From assembly GCF_031679605.1 (NCBI RefSeq), contig NZ_CP117522.1, positions 2,294,001 through 2,358,000 on the forward strand: a stretch of DNA of 64,000 nucleotides, in the 5' to 3' direction. The notes beneath the pieces were generated by a model, which was not told the origin of the DNA, ran no database searches, and saw only the letters and a list, made by a program, of their open reading frames with translations. Below are positions 1-8,365 of the stretch, piece after piece (position 1 is the first letter of the stretch; the number at the start of each line of letters is the position of its first letter). The stretch comes from Streptomyces luomodiensis. Lineage in GTDB: Bacteria > Actinomycetota > Actinomycetes > Streptomycetales > Streptomycetaceae. The position numbers and the translations under genes are program-made.

Positions 1-835
1 CGAGGTCCACGGCGATGAAGCCGTCCTCGATCATCGACAGCACCAGGGAGGTGGTGCCGAGCTTGAGGTAGGTCGACAGCTCGGAGAGGTTGGCGTCCCC
101 GATGATCACATGCAGCCGGCGGTACTTCTCGGCGTCGGCGTGCGGCTCGTCCCGGGTGTTGATGATCGGGCGCTTGAGCGTGGTCTCCAGACCGACCTCG
201 ACCTCGAAGTAGTCGGCCCGCTGGCTGATCTGGAAGCCGTGCTCATGGCCGTCCTGGCCGATGCCGACGCGTCCGGCGCCCGCGACGACCTGGCGGGAGA
301 CGAAGAAGGGCGTCAGATGGCGCACGATGTCCGAGAAGGCGGTCTCCCGCTTCATCAGGTAGTTCTCATGCGTGCCGTAGGAGGCGCCCTTGTTGTCGGT
401 GTTGTTCTTGTAGAGGTGGATGGGCTGGCCGCCGGGCAGCTCCGCGGCGCGCAGCGCGGCCTCGGCCATGATGCGCTCACCCGCCTTGTCCCAGAGCACC
501 GCGTCCCGGGGGTTGGTGACCTCGGGGGCGGAGTATTCGGGGTGGGCGTGGTCCACGTAGAGCCGTGCGCCGTTGGTGAGGATCACGTTGGCCAGGCCGA
601 TGTCCTCGTCCGTGAGCTGGCTGGCGTCCGCGGACTCGCGCGCGAGGTCGAAGCCGCGGGCGTCCCGCAGTGGGTTCTCCTCCTCGAAGTCCCAGCGGGC
701 GCGGCGCGCCCGGTGCATCGCCGCCGCGTAGGCGTTGACGACCTGGGACGAGGTGAGCATGGCATTGGCATTCGGGTGCCCGGGGACGGAGATTCCGTAC
801 TCCGTCTCGATTCCCATTACGCGCCGTACGGTCAT
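1..835 (-). CDS. dop: Dop, deamidase/depupylase of Pup (3' end outside window)
   Basis: Dop converts the C-terminal Gln of Pup to Glu and removes Pup from substrates, working with the Arc ATPase and 20S proteasome in the cytosol. The translated N-terminus reads [19 protein letters not shown], the nucleotide-binding start of the Dop/PafA glutamine-synthetase-like fold, followed by [18 protein letters not shown] and [20 protein letters not shown], all typical of this family. The retained Dop-type sequence and position downstream of arc favour Dop over the ligase PafA. About 278 codons are present; the rest, and probably pup and prcBA, lie beyond the left edge. The ATG has an AGGAGG ribosome site 6 bases upstream. 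Confidence 0.93.
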   Translation of the reverse strand, partial: MTVRRVMGIETEYGISVPGHPNANAMLTSSQVVNAYAAAMHRARRARWDFEEENPLRDARGFDLARESADASQLTDEDIGLANVILTNGARLYVDHAHPEYSAPEVTNPRDAVLWDKAGERIMAEAALRAAELPGGQPIHLYKNNTDNKGASYGTHENYLMKRETAFSDIVRHLTPFFVSRQVVAGAGRVGIGQDGHEHGFQISQRADYFEVEVGLETTLKRPIINTRDEPHADAEKYRRLHVIIGDANLSELSTYLKLGTTSLVLSMIEDGFIAVDL

Positions 836-1046
836 GCGGCCCTCCTTGCCCGGCGCCGCCCCCGGCTGGGGTCGGTGCTCAAGTACCGCTGCGTTTCCGG
901 TCCGTGTGCGGCCCCCGATCCCCCATGCCGCGCGTGTGCGGTACCGAAGAGCCTAGAACGGCCAAGCGGTGCTGCGGAGATCATTTCAGTCATTGCTCCG
1001 GTCGGGCTCGTAGGACTCATACGAAGAATGCGGTCCGAAAAGCGCA

Positions 1047-1086
1047 TCCGGCTGCGGATGCCCCGTCCAGGACATCCGCAGCCGGA
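1047..1086 (-). terminator. intrinsic terminator after arc
   Basis: A perfect 14-bp inverted repeat (TCCGGCTGCGGATG) with a 12-base loop lies 9 bases past the arc stop. On the minus strand it is followed by GCGCTTTTC, a short T-run. It separates arc from dop, so dop probably has its own promoter in the 200 bases between. Confidence 0.8.
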
Positions 1087-1094
1087 CCGCGGTG

Positions 1095-2861
1095 TTACAG
1101 GTACTGACCGGTGTTCGCCACCGTGTCGATGGAGCGTCCGGTGTCCGCGCCCTGCTTTCCGGTGACCAGGGTGCGGATGTAGACGATCCGCTCGCCCTTC
1201 TTACCGGAGATCCGGGCCCAGTCGTCCGGATTCGTGGTGTTGGGCAGGTCCTCGTTCTCCTTGAACTCGTCCACGCAGGCGGCGAGCAGGTGGGAGACGC
1301 GAAGGCCCTTCTGGTTGTGGTCCAGGAAGTCCTTGATCGCCATCTTCTTGGCGCGGTCCACGATGTTCTGGATCATGGCGCCGGAGTTGAAGTCCTTGAA
1401 GTAGAGGACTTCCTTGTCGCCGTTGGCGTAGGTGACCTCCAGGAAGCGGTTCTCCTCGGACTCGGTGTACATCTGCTCGACCACCGACTGGATCATCCCG
1501 CCGATGGCGGCCTTGGGCGACCCGCCGTGCTCGGAGAGGTCGTCCGTGTGGATCGGCAGGGACTCCGTCAGGTACTTCGAGAAGATGTCCTTGGCGGCCT
1601 CGGCGTCCGGGCGCTCGATCTTGATCTTCACATCGAGCCGGCCGGGGCGCAGGATCGCCGGGTCGATCATGTCCTCACGGTTGGAGGCGCCGATGACGAT
1701 CACATTCTCCAGGCCCTCCACACCGTCGATCTCGGAGAGCAGCTGCGGGACGATGGTGTTCTCCACGTCCGAGCTGACCCCGGAGCCACGGGTGCGGAAG
1801 AGCGAGTCCATCTCGTCGAAGAAGACGATGACGGGTGTGCCCTCGCTGGCCTTCTCCCGGGCCCGCTGGAAGACCAGCCGGATGTGCCGCTCCGTCTCAC
1901 CGACGTACTTGTTGAGCAGCTCGGGGCCCTTGATGTTGAGGAAGAAGCTCTTCCCCGCGGGCTTCCCGGTCACCTCGGCGACCTTCTTGGCAAGGGAGTT
2001 GGCCACGGCCTTGGCGATCAGCGTCTTGCCGCAGCCGGGCGGGCCGTACAGCAGCACGCCCTTGGGCGGCCGCAGTTCGTGCTCCTTGAAGAGGTCGGGG
2101 TAGAGATAGGGGAGCTCGACCGCGTCGCGGATCAGCTCGATCTGGTTTCCCAGACCGCCGATCTTGTTGTAGTCGATGTCCGGAACCTCTTCGAGGACGA
2201 GCTCTTCGACCTCGCTCTTCGGGACGACCTCGTAGACGTAGCCGGACCGGGGCTCGAGCAGCAGGGCGTCACCGGGGCGGATGGTGGTGTGCAGCAGCGG
2301 CTCGGCCAGCCGCACCACCCGCTCCTCGTCGGTGTGCCCGATCACCAGGGCGCGCTCGCCGTCCTCAAGGACCTCCTTGAGGGTGACGATGTCCCCGGCG
2401 CGCTCGAACTCCATGGCCTCGACCACATTGAGCGCCTCGTTGAGCATGACCTCCTGGCCGCGCTTGAGGTCGTCGAGCTCGACACTTGGGCTGACATTCA
2501 CGCGGAGTTTACGACCACCGGTGAAGATGTCGGCGGTACCGTCCTCGTTCGCCTGCAGAAAGGCACCGAAACCGGCCGGCGGCTGCGCGAGCCGGTCGAC
2601 CTCCTCCTTGAGGGCCACGATCTGGTCGCGGGCCTCACGGAGTGTGTTCGCGAGCCGCTCGTTCTGTGCGGACACTCCCGCCAGATTGGTCTGCAGCTCG
2701 ACGATCCGCTCTTCGAGAATCCTCGTATGACGCGGAGAGTCGGCGAGCTTGCGGCGCAGGACGGCGATTTCCTGCTCGAGATAGGCAACCTGGCCGGCAG
2801 GGTCGTCAGACCCCCGCCCCGGCCGGATGCCGCGGTTGATGTCGTCGTCGTGGGCTGCCAC
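1095..2861 (-). CDS. arc: Arc/Mpa proteasomal AAA+ ATPase
   Basis: Hexameric ATPase that recognises pupylated proteins, unfolds them and feeds them to the 20S proteasome. Seen in order: an N-terminal coiled coil (about residues 20-80), OB-type interdomain segments, one AAA+ module with Walker A GPPGCGKT near residue 272 and Walker B FFDEMDS near 349, and the C-terminal tail ending GQYL, the proteasome-docking motif of this family. I chose the GTG at 2861 ([11 protein letters not shown], 588 aa) because AGGAGG sits 8 bases upstream and the length matches the family; an ATG six codons earlier overlaps that ribosome site. The coiled coil is where Pup is known to bind. Confidence 0.96.
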   Translation of the reverse strand: MAAHDDDINRGIRPGRGSDDPAGQVAYLEQEIAVLRRKLADSPRHTRILEERIVELQTNLAGVSAQNERLANTLREARDQIVALKEEVDRLAQPPAGFGAFLQANEDGTADIFTGGRKLRVNVSPSVELDDLKRGQEVMLNEALNVVEAMEFERAGDIVTLKEVLEDGERALVIGHTDEERVVRLAEPLLHTTIRPGDALLLEPRSGYVYEVVPKSEVEELVLEEVPDIDYNKIGGLGNQIELIRDAVELPYLYPDLFKEHELRPPKGVLLYGPPGCGKTLIAKAVANSLAKKVAEVTGKPAGKSFFLNIKGPELLNKYVGETERHIRLVFQRAREKASEGTPVIVFFDEMDSLFRTRGSGVSSDVENTIVPQLLSEIDGVEGLENVIVIGASNREDMIDPAILRPGRLDVKIKIERPDAEAAKDIFSKYLTESLPIHTDDLSEHGGSPKAAIGGMIQSVVEQMYTESEENRFLEVTYANGDKEVLYFKDFNSGAMIQNIVDRAKKMAIKDFLDHNQKGLRVSHLLAACVDEFKENEDLPNTTNPDDWARISGKKGERIVYIRTLVTGKQGADTGRSIDTVANTGQYL

Positions 2862-3118
2862 GGTCCTCACCTCCTCCAAGGGGAGCTGGACGCTTCCTGA
2901 CCCTACCTGGGCCGGTGCGGGTTGAAACCCCTAGATCACAAACCCGGTCGGCGTGTGTCCGATCTTCACCCTTGCGCACTCCCTCACGCCAGGTGAATAC
3001 CCACCCAACAACATCGGAAAGCGACCGGTTGTATCGTCGACACGGTCAACACCCGTCAGGGTTGGCGATATTTAGACAATGTTGAATGGCGTATCGAAGG
3101 AACGGCAGGGGGCACACC

Positions 3119-3409
3119 GTGCGGAACGAGGAGCTCGGCGATCTTGAAGTCTGGATCGACCAGGATCTGTGCACCGGCGACGGCATCTGCGCCCAGTACG
3201 CTCCCGAGGTCTTCGAACTCGACATCGACGGTCTAGCCTACGTCAAGAGCGCCGATGATGAGCTGCTCCAGGACAAGGGCGCCACCACACCGGTCCCCCT
3301 GGCGCTGCTGACCGAGGTCAGGGATTCCGCCAAGGAGTGCCCCGGCGACTGCATCCATGTACGGCGCGTCACCGACCGGGTCGAGGTCTACGGCCCGGAC
3401 GCGGAGTGA
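3119..3409 (+). CDS. small ferredoxin (3Fe-4S / Asp-ligated 4Fe-4S type)
   Basis: A 96-aa acidic electron carrier. Cluster ligands visible are Cys18, Cys24 and Cys74, plus an extra Cys78 in ECPGDC. The spacing C-x5-C with a late C-P is that of actinobacterial single-cluster ferredoxins that usually donate electrons to P450s or other oxygenases. The residue replacing the usual second cysteine is Asp21 (CTGDGIC), which in some archaeal ferredoxins ligates a 4Fe-4S cluster, so cluster type is open. GTG start chosen for the AGGGGG site 4 bases upstream; an in-frame ATG at 3086 has no ribosome site. It is divergent from arc and has no P450 or reductase neighbour, so its partner is unknown. Confidence 0.85.
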   Translation: MRNEELGDLEVWIDQDLCTGDGICAQYAPEVFELDIDGLAYVKSADDELLQDKGATTPVPLALLTEVRDSAKECPGDCIHVRRVTDRVEVYGPDAE

Positions 3410-3427
3410 CGGCCTGCGAGTAACCGC

Positions 3428-4027
3428 TCACACACTCCCCGGTACCGGCAGTGCCTTCAGTACGAACTTGCCGTCCCGCCACTGCCAGTTGACCTTGCGC
3501 TGGCGATCCGGACAGCAGCGCGGGACTTCGGCCGACGAGTATCCCAGCAGGGTGGCCGAAACCGTCTTTCCGCGCACCGCGAAATCGCGGACGCTCATCC
3601 CTTCCTTCGGGTCGACGAACGTGGCCACCACACGGGGCGCGGCGCCCGCGCGGGCCGGCTGGGAGAGCACATACACGCCGCTGGGCGGGGTACCGAAGGC
3701 GGAGGGGCAGCGCACCACGGCGACGGTCTCGGGCCGCCCGTCCCCGTCCAGGTCCGCCGAGGCCCGGTCGGTGACATCGGGACTGGAGCGCCCGCAGTCC
3801 ACCGGGTAGTCCGCGGCGCGGGGGTCGGGGGCCTGCCCTGCCGGAAGGCCGCCGGTCCGGGGTGCGGAGACGGCGGCGGACGTGGTGGCCTTGGCGCCGG
3901 TGGGCTCGAGGACCGACGCCCCGGCGATGACGGCGGCCACGGCGGCCGCGGTCGCGACCCAATGCACCGGACGGGGACGGGTGTGCGCGAGATCCGGGCC
4001 CAGAGGCTGCACGCGGGATGACTCCAT
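3428..4027 (-). CDS. secreted or membrane-anchored protein with FG-GAP-like segment
   Basis: A 199-aa protein of unknown function. It has a short polar N-terminus, one hydrophobic segment ([18 protein letters not shown], about residues 25-42) that is either an uncleaved anchor or signal peptide, a Pro/Ala-rich linker, then a C-terminal domain with DLDGDGRPETVAVV, an Asp-rich calcium-loop motif like those of FG-GAP/VCBS repeats. Four cysteines in the exported part (including the pair in RCCPD) could form disulfides. The start is uncertain: ATG at 4027, ATG at 4057 and GTG at 4072 are in frame and none has a strong ribosome site. The stop faces the ferredoxin stop 18 bases away (convergent). 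Confidence 0.6.
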   Translation of the reverse strand: MESSRVQPLGPDLAHTRPRPVHWVATAAAVAAVIAGASVLEPTGAKATTSAAVSAPRTGGLPAGQAPDPRAADYPVDCGRSSPDVTDRASADLDGDGRPETVAVVRCPSAFGTPPSGVYVLSQPARAGAAPRVVATFVDPKEGMSVRDFAVRGKTVSATLLGYSSAEVPRCCPDRQRKVNWQWRDGKFVLKALPVPGSV

Positions 4028-4075
4028 GTGAGGGCTGCGGCGGGAGATGCCCCGCATCGTGCCACATTTCACAGC

Positions 4076-4118
4076 GGCGCGGCCACCGTTCCCGCACGGG
4101 GAGTCCGGTGGCCGCGCC
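4076..4118 (-). terminator. GC-rich hairpin after trmI
   Basis: A perfect 12-bp stem (GGCGCGGCCACC) with a 19-base loop lies 46 bases past the trmI stop. There is no T-run, as is common for Streptomyces terminators. Confidence 0.6.
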
Positions 4119-4163
4119 GAGCCGTCACGGCGGCGTGTGGTGCCGGTGTCCGGCGGGTGGCCG

Positions 4164-5141
4164 TCAGGCGTCGCCGGAGGGGGCGTCCGGGCCGCTGGAG
4201 GCGCCCTGAGCGCCTCCTGGGGCGTCCGTGGCGCCGGTGCCCTTGGGGGTGTCCTTCGCCGTCCCCCAGCCCACGTAGTCCTCGCCGTAGGCCCCCTTGG
4301 CGGGCCTGCGGCGGCGCATCGGGGGTTCCACGCCGTCCGCGAGCCGGCGGGCGGTGAGCAGGAAGCCGGTGTGGCCGATCATGCGGTGGTCGGGCCGCAC
4401 CGCGAGGCCCTCGACGTGCCAGGTGCGCACCATGGTCTCCCAGGCGGACGGCTCGTTGAAGGTACCGTGCTCGCGGATGGCCTCCACGGTGCGGGCGAGC
4501 TGGGTGGTGGTGGCGACGTACGCGCACAGGATGCCGCCGGGGACGAGCGCCTTGGACACCGGCTCCAGGCACTCCCAGGGGGCGAGCATGTCCAGGATCA
4601 CGCGGTCCACGTCGGTGTCGCTGAGGTTGTCCTGGAGGTCGCCGACGGTGAGCCGCCAGGCGGGGTGCGGGGCGCCGAAGTAGCGCTCGACGTTCTGGGC
4701 GGCGATCTCGGCGAAGTCGGCCCGGCGCTCGTAGGAGTGCAGCATGCCCTGGTCGCCGATGGCCCGCAGCAGGAAGGTGGAGAGCGAGCCGGAGCCGACG
4801 CCCGCCTCGACGACGCGTGCGCCGGGGAAGATGTCGGCCATCGCCAGGATCTGCCCCGCGTCCTTGGGGTAGACCACGGCGGCACCGCGTGGCATGGACA
4901 GAACATAGTCGGGGAGCAGGGGACGCAGCGCGAGGTACGCGACGTTTCCCGTGGTACGCACGACGGTTCCCTCGGGGGCGCCGATCAGCTCGTCATGAGG
5001 GAAGGACCCCTTGTGGGTGTGGAAATTCTTCCCGGCCTCGAGCGTGAAGGTGTAGTGGCGTCCCTTGGGGTCGGTGAGCTGGACCTGGTCCCCGACCTGG
5101 AAGGGCCCGCGACGGCGGGCGGCACCGGTCGGTTCGGACAT
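4164..5141 (-). CDS. trmI: tRNA (adenine-58-N1)-methyltransferase TrmI
   Basis: Class I SAM-dependent enzyme that makes m1A58 in the T-loop of tRNAs. The N-terminal small domain (about residues 12-75, with GKNFHTHKGSFPHDELIG) and the catalytic domain with SAM motif VVEAGVGSGSLS (near residue 110) and DMLAPWECL (motif IV) are the TrmI signature. Length is 325 aa against about 280 for most TrmI; the extra part is a Gly/Ala/Pro-rich disordered C-terminal tail of about 40 residues. The next gene in this direction upstream is the site-2 protease, 62 bases away, so the two may be cotranscribed. Confidence 0.95.
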   Translation of the reverse strand: MSEPTGAARRRGPFQVGDQVQLTDPKGRHYTFTLEAGKNFHTHKGSFPHDELIGAPEGTVVRTTGNVAYLALRPLLPDYVLSMPRGAAVVYPKDAGQILAMADIFPGARVVEAGVGSGSLSTFLLRAIGDQGMLHSYERRADFAEIAAQNVERYFGAPHPAWRLTVGDLQDNLSDTDVDRVILDMLAPWECLEPVSKALVPGGILCAYVATTTQLARTVEAIREHGTFNEPSAWETMVRTWHVEGLAVRPDHRMIGHTGFLLTARRLADGVEPPMRRRRPAKGAYGEDYVGWGTAKDTPKGTGATDAPGGAQGASSGPDAPSGDA

Positions 5142-5203
5142 GTGAACAGCCTACCGGGCGCTTCCCCGTGCCCGGACCACGCCCGGGGACCGGCCTCACG
5201 GCC

Positions 5204-6448
5204 TCAGCCCGAGGGCGTCCTGGCCATGGCCGCCACGAAGGCGCGCTCGACATCGGCCGTGGAGAGCACCCCGTAGACCTCGCCGGTCTCCTCGACCACC
5301 AGGTACTCGGTGGCCGGGGTGGCCCGCAGGGTGTCCAGCAGCTCCTCGCCGGTGAGCTCGGCGGAGACCCGCATACCGTCCTTGAGGTCCTGGGCGAGAC
5401 CGCTGACCGCGACCCAGGGGCGGCGGTGCTCGGGGACGCCCACGATGGCCGCCTCGCGCACCACGGCGGTCGGCGTGCCGTGGCCGTCCACCACGACCAG
5501 GGCGCGGGCCCCGGCCTCGTTCGCCCGGCGCAGCGCCTCCGAGAGCGGAGTGTCGGCCGCCACCGGGACGGCGCGCCGGGTGAGCGTACGGGCGCGCAGG
5601 TCCGGCAGCCGCTCCCGCAGCCGGGCCATGCGCAGGCTGTTGCCCGCGCCGGTCCAGATGATCGCGGCGAGTATGGCGGCCAGCAGCGCGTCGGTGAGCG
5701 AGTCGACGCTGCCGAAGCTCTGCGGCTCCTCGCCGAGCCCGCCCGCCTGGGTGAGCAGCGGCAGCCCGACGAGCACCGCGACGGCGAGCGCGCGGCCGCT
5801 CCAGGCGGCGGCGACGGTGCCGGTCATCGGCCTGCCGCTGAGCTTCCACACCACGGCGCGCAGCATCCGCCCGCCGTCCAGCGGCAGGCCGGGCAGCAGG
5901 TTGAACACGGCCACGATCAGGTTGGAGATCATCAGCCCGGCGAGCAGCACCCCGGGCACCGTGCCGGGCTCCACGAGCAGCATGCCCAGGTAGAACAGGC
6001 CCGAGAGGACCAGGGAGAGCAGCGGGCCGACGAAGGCGAGCACGAACTCCCGGCCGGGGGTCTCGGTCTCCTTCTCGATCTCCGAGACGCCGCCGAAGAA
6101 CTGGAGCTGGATCCGGCGCACCGGCAGCTTGAAGCGGAGCGCGGCCACGGTGTGGGCGAGCTCGTGCACCAGGACGGAGGCGTAGAAGGCCACCGCGAAG
6201 AAGAGCGAGACCAGATACCGGGCGGCGCCGAGCTCGGGCAGCACCCGGTCCAGCTGACCGCCGAAGACCCAGGTGATGAGGGCTGCGACCAGGAACCAGC
6301 TGGGCGAGACGTACACGGGCACGCCGAACGGCCGGCCCATGAGAAACCCGCCGCCCACCTCGCGTGGGCGCGGCTGTTTGCCGTCCTCGGGCTCGGTCGC
6401 GCGGTCCGATTCCCCGTTGTCGGACTGCCGCTGCCCGCTGTTGTCCAC
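5204..6448 (-). CDS. site-2 protease (M50 family) with C-terminal CBS domains
   Basis: Intramembrane zinc metalloprotease of the Rip3/SpoIVFB-like branch. The first zinc motif HELAH is near residue 94 and the second, LPLDGGR, near 188; about six hydrophobic segments surround them. Residues from about 290 to 414 form a tandem CBS region (PVAADTPLSEALR, EVYGVLSTADVERAF), which in this branch may sense nucleotides. No PDZ domain is present, unlike RseP. I chose the GTG at 6448 (414 aa) because GAGGGG lies 5 bases upstream and a longer in-frame reading would run across the start of the divergent nuclease gene. Substrate unknown. Confidence 0.85.
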   Translation of the reverse strand: MDNSGQRQSDNGESDRATEPEDGKQPRPREVGGGFLMGRPFGVPVYVSPSWFLVAALITWVFGGQLDRVLPELGAARYLVSLFFAVAFYASVLVHELAHTVAALRFKLPVRRIQLQFFGGVSEIEKETETPGREFVLAFVGPLLSLVLSGLFYLGMLLVEPGTVPGVLLAGLMISNLIVAVFNLLPGLPLDGGRMLRAVVWKLSGRPMTGTVAAAWSGRALAVAVLVGLPLLTQAGGLGEEPQSFGSVDSLTDALLAAILAAIIWTGAGNSLRMARLRERLPDLRARTLTRRAVPVAADTPLSEALRRANEAGARALVVVDGHGTPTAVVREAAIVGVPEHRRPWVAVSGLAQDLKDGMRVSAELTGEELLDTLRATPATEYLVVEETGEVYGVLSTADVERAFVAAMARTPSG

Positions 6449-6576
6449 GGTGTCCCCTCGTCGGATGCTCGGTCGCACCCCTCTTTTGATACGGTCCCCA
6501 CGATCATGCAGTGCGAGGGGCTCGGACGTCGATGGTATGCGTCCGGCTGTCGGTGGCGGGTCGTAGGGTCTTCGCC

Positions 6577-7500
6577 ATGGGAACCACCACCGGAGCCACC
6601 GCCGGGAAGGCCGAACCGGCGGACGGACCACGGAAGTCCGCCCGCGCCGCCTCGTTGTCACCGTCACGGGCGGCCGATTTCATGCGGTGCCCGCTGCTGT
6701 ACCGCTTCCGAGTGATCGACAAGCTGCCGGAGAAGCCCAGCGCGGCGGCCACCCGCGGCACGGTGGTCCACGCGGTGCTGGAGCGGCTCTTCGACGCGCC
6801 GGCCGCCGAGCGCACCGCGCCGCGGGCACGGGCGATGGTGCCGCGGGAGTGGGAGCGGCTGCTGGCGGCCAAGCCGGAGCTGGCGGAGCTGTTCCAGGAG
6901 GAGGGCGGCGGCCCGGCGCCGGAGCGGCTGGCCGAGTGGCTGGCGGGGGCCGAGGCGCTGGTGGAGCAGTGGTTCTCGCTGGAGGATCCGGCCCGTCTGG
7001 AGCCCGCGGAGCGGGAGCTGTTCGTGGAGACGGAGCTGGAGTCCGGGCTGACGCTGCGCGGGATCATCGACCGGATCGACATCGCTCCGACAGGTGATGT
7101 ACGGATCGTGGACTACAAGACGGGCAAAGCCCCCGCTCCGCAGTACGCGGGCGAGGCCCTGTTCCAGATGAAGTTCTACGCCTTGGTGCTGTGGCGGCTG
7201 CGCGGGGTGATCCCGCGCCGGCTCCAGCTGGTCTATCTGGGCAGCGGCGATGTGCTGACGTACGACCCGGACGAACGGGATCTGCGGGCGGTGGAGCGCA
7301 AGGTGCTGGCCCTGTGGGAGGCGATCCGGCTGGCCACCGAGACGGGTGCCTTCGTCCCGCGGCAGACCAGGCTCTGCGGCTGGTGCGACCACCAGGCCCA
7401 CTGCCCGGAGTTCGGGGGCACGCCGCCGCCGTACCCGTTGGCGGTGGTCCCCGTTCAGTCCGGGCCGTCCGGGCAGTCCGGCAGAATGGACGCGGTCTAG
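6577..7500 (+). CDS. RecB-family PD-(D/E)XK exonuclease with Fe-S cluster ligands
   Basis: A 307-aa stand-alone nuclease of the RecB/AddB C-terminal type. The catalytic elements are visible: GTVVHAVLE (His in helix), ESGLTLRGIIDRID, and DVRIVDYKTGK near residue 178 (the D...DxK motif). Cys38 (MRCPLLYRF) together with CGWCDHQAHC near the C-terminus (about 267, 270, 276) are the four ligands of the AddB-type 4Fe-4S clasp. It is transcribed divergently from the site-2 protease and is followed after 14 bases by a response regulator gene. Start at ATG 6577 (MGTTTG), since upstream in-frame codons lie in the divergent promoter region. Confidence 0.87.
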   Translation: MGTTTGATAGKAEPADGPRKSARAASLSPSRAADFMRCPLLYRFRVIDKLPEKPSAAATRGTVVHAVLERLFDAPAAERTAPRARAMVPREWERLLAAKPELAELFQEEGGGPAPERLAEWLAGAEALVEQWFSLEDPARLEPAERELFVETELESGLTLRGIIDRIDIAPTGDVRIVDYKTGKAPAPQYAGEALFQMKFYALVLWRLRGVIPRRLQLVYLGSGDVLTYDPDERDLRAVERKVLALWEAIRLATETGAFVPRQTRLCGWCDHQAHCPEFGGTPPPYPLAVVPVQSGPSGQSGRMDAV

Positions 7501-7514
7501 CGAAGGAGTTCCCC

Positions 7515-8186
7515 GTGGCGATCCGCGTCCTACTGGTCGATGACCAACCGCTGCTGCGCACCGGCTTCCGGATGATCCTGGAGGCGGAGCAGGATCTGGC
7601 GGTCGTCGGCGAGGCGGGGGACGGTCTGCAGGCGCTCGACCAGGTGCGGGCGCTCCAGCCCGATGTGGTGCTGATGGACATCCGGATGCCGCGGATGGAC
7701 GGCGTGGAGGCGACCCGTCAGATCACCGGTCCGGGGCGGGACGGCCCGGCCAAGGTGCTGGTGCTGACCACCTTCGATCTGGACGAGTACGTGGTGGAGG
7801 CGCTGCGCGCCGGGGCCAGCGGCTTCCTGTTGAAGGACGCGCCCGCCACCGAGCTGGTGCAGGCCATCCGCGTGGTGGCGGCGGGCGAGGCGATGCTGGC
7901 ACCCAGCATCACCCGCAGGCTGCTCGACAAGTACGCCGGGCATCTGCCGTCGGGCGAGGAGCCGGTGCCGGACACCCTGCACACGCTGACCGAGCGCGAG
8001 GTCGAGGTGCTGAAGCTGGTGGCCCGGGGGCTGTCCAACGCGGAGATCGCCGCGGATCTGTTCGTCAGCGAGACCACGGTCAAGACGCATGTGGGCCATG
8101 TGCTGACCAAGCTGGGGCTGCGCGACCGGGTGCAGGCCGCCGTCTACGCGTACGAGAGCGGGCTGGTCCGCCCCGGCGCGCAGTAG
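7515..8186 (+). CDS. NarL/LuxR-family response regulator
   Basis: A 223-aa DNA-binding response regulator: receiver domain with VDDQ at the acidic pocket, phospho-acceptor Asp in VVLMDIRMP (about residue 55), the Thr of TTFD, and Lys in LLKD; then a LuxR-type helix-turn-helix (LTEREVEVLKLVARGLSNAEIAADLFVSETTVKTHV, roughly 155-205). GTG start with AAGGAG 6 bases upstream. No histidine kinase gene is adjacent in this window, so it is an orphan here. It follows the nuclease gene by 14 bases and is probably cotranscribed with it. Confidence 0.92.
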   Translation: MAIRVLLVDDQPLLRTGFRMILEAEQDLAVVGEAGDGLQALDQVRALQPDVVLMDIRMPRMDGVEATRQITGPGRDGPAKVLVLTTFDLDEYVVEALRAGASGFLLKDAPATELVQAIRVVAAGEAMLAPSITRRLLDKYAGHLPSGEEPVPDTLHTLTEREVEVLKLVARGLSNAEIAADLFVSETTVKTHVGHVLTKLGLRDRVQAAVYAYESGLVRPGAQ

Positions 8187-8191
8187 CGGCG

Positions 8192-8241
8192 CCGGAGCGG
8201 GACGGCCGTCCCGCGGGACCGGGGGCGCTCCCCCGCTCCGG
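8192..8241 (+). terminator. terminator after the response regulator
   Basis: A 10-bp outer stem (CCGGAGCGGG / CCCGCTCCGG) encloses an 18-bp palindrome GCGGGACGGCCGTCCCGC, 5 bases past the stop codon. It can form a strong branched hairpin and could also stop the convergent gene. Confidence 0.65.
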
Positions 8242-8287
8242 GCCCCGGGTCGGCCGTCGGACGCCCCGGGTCCGGGCCAGCCGTCGG

Positions 8288-8350
8288 ACGACGTGCCGAC
8301 CTCCCAGAAGCGGAAGACCGTCGAGGAGTCGAGGTTCTGGTACGTGCCCC
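8288..8350 (-). pseudogene. 3' remnant of a second substrate-binding-protein gene
   Basis: Minus-strand translation in a frame different from the intact gene next door gives TYQNLDSSTVFRFWEVGTS, clearly related to the last residues of that protein (YAFDSSTMLQLWELGKS). Only about 20 codons survive, with no start. I infer a former tandem pair in which the downstream copy has been deleted except for its tail. Confidence 0.55.
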
Positions 8351-8365
8351 CCTGGTGTGCCGCCG

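Noticed and set aside
1092..2900. 602-aa open frame antisense to arc
   Set aside because: Shadow of a high-GC gene: low-complexity translation, no ribosome site, and arc on the other strand has full family similarity.
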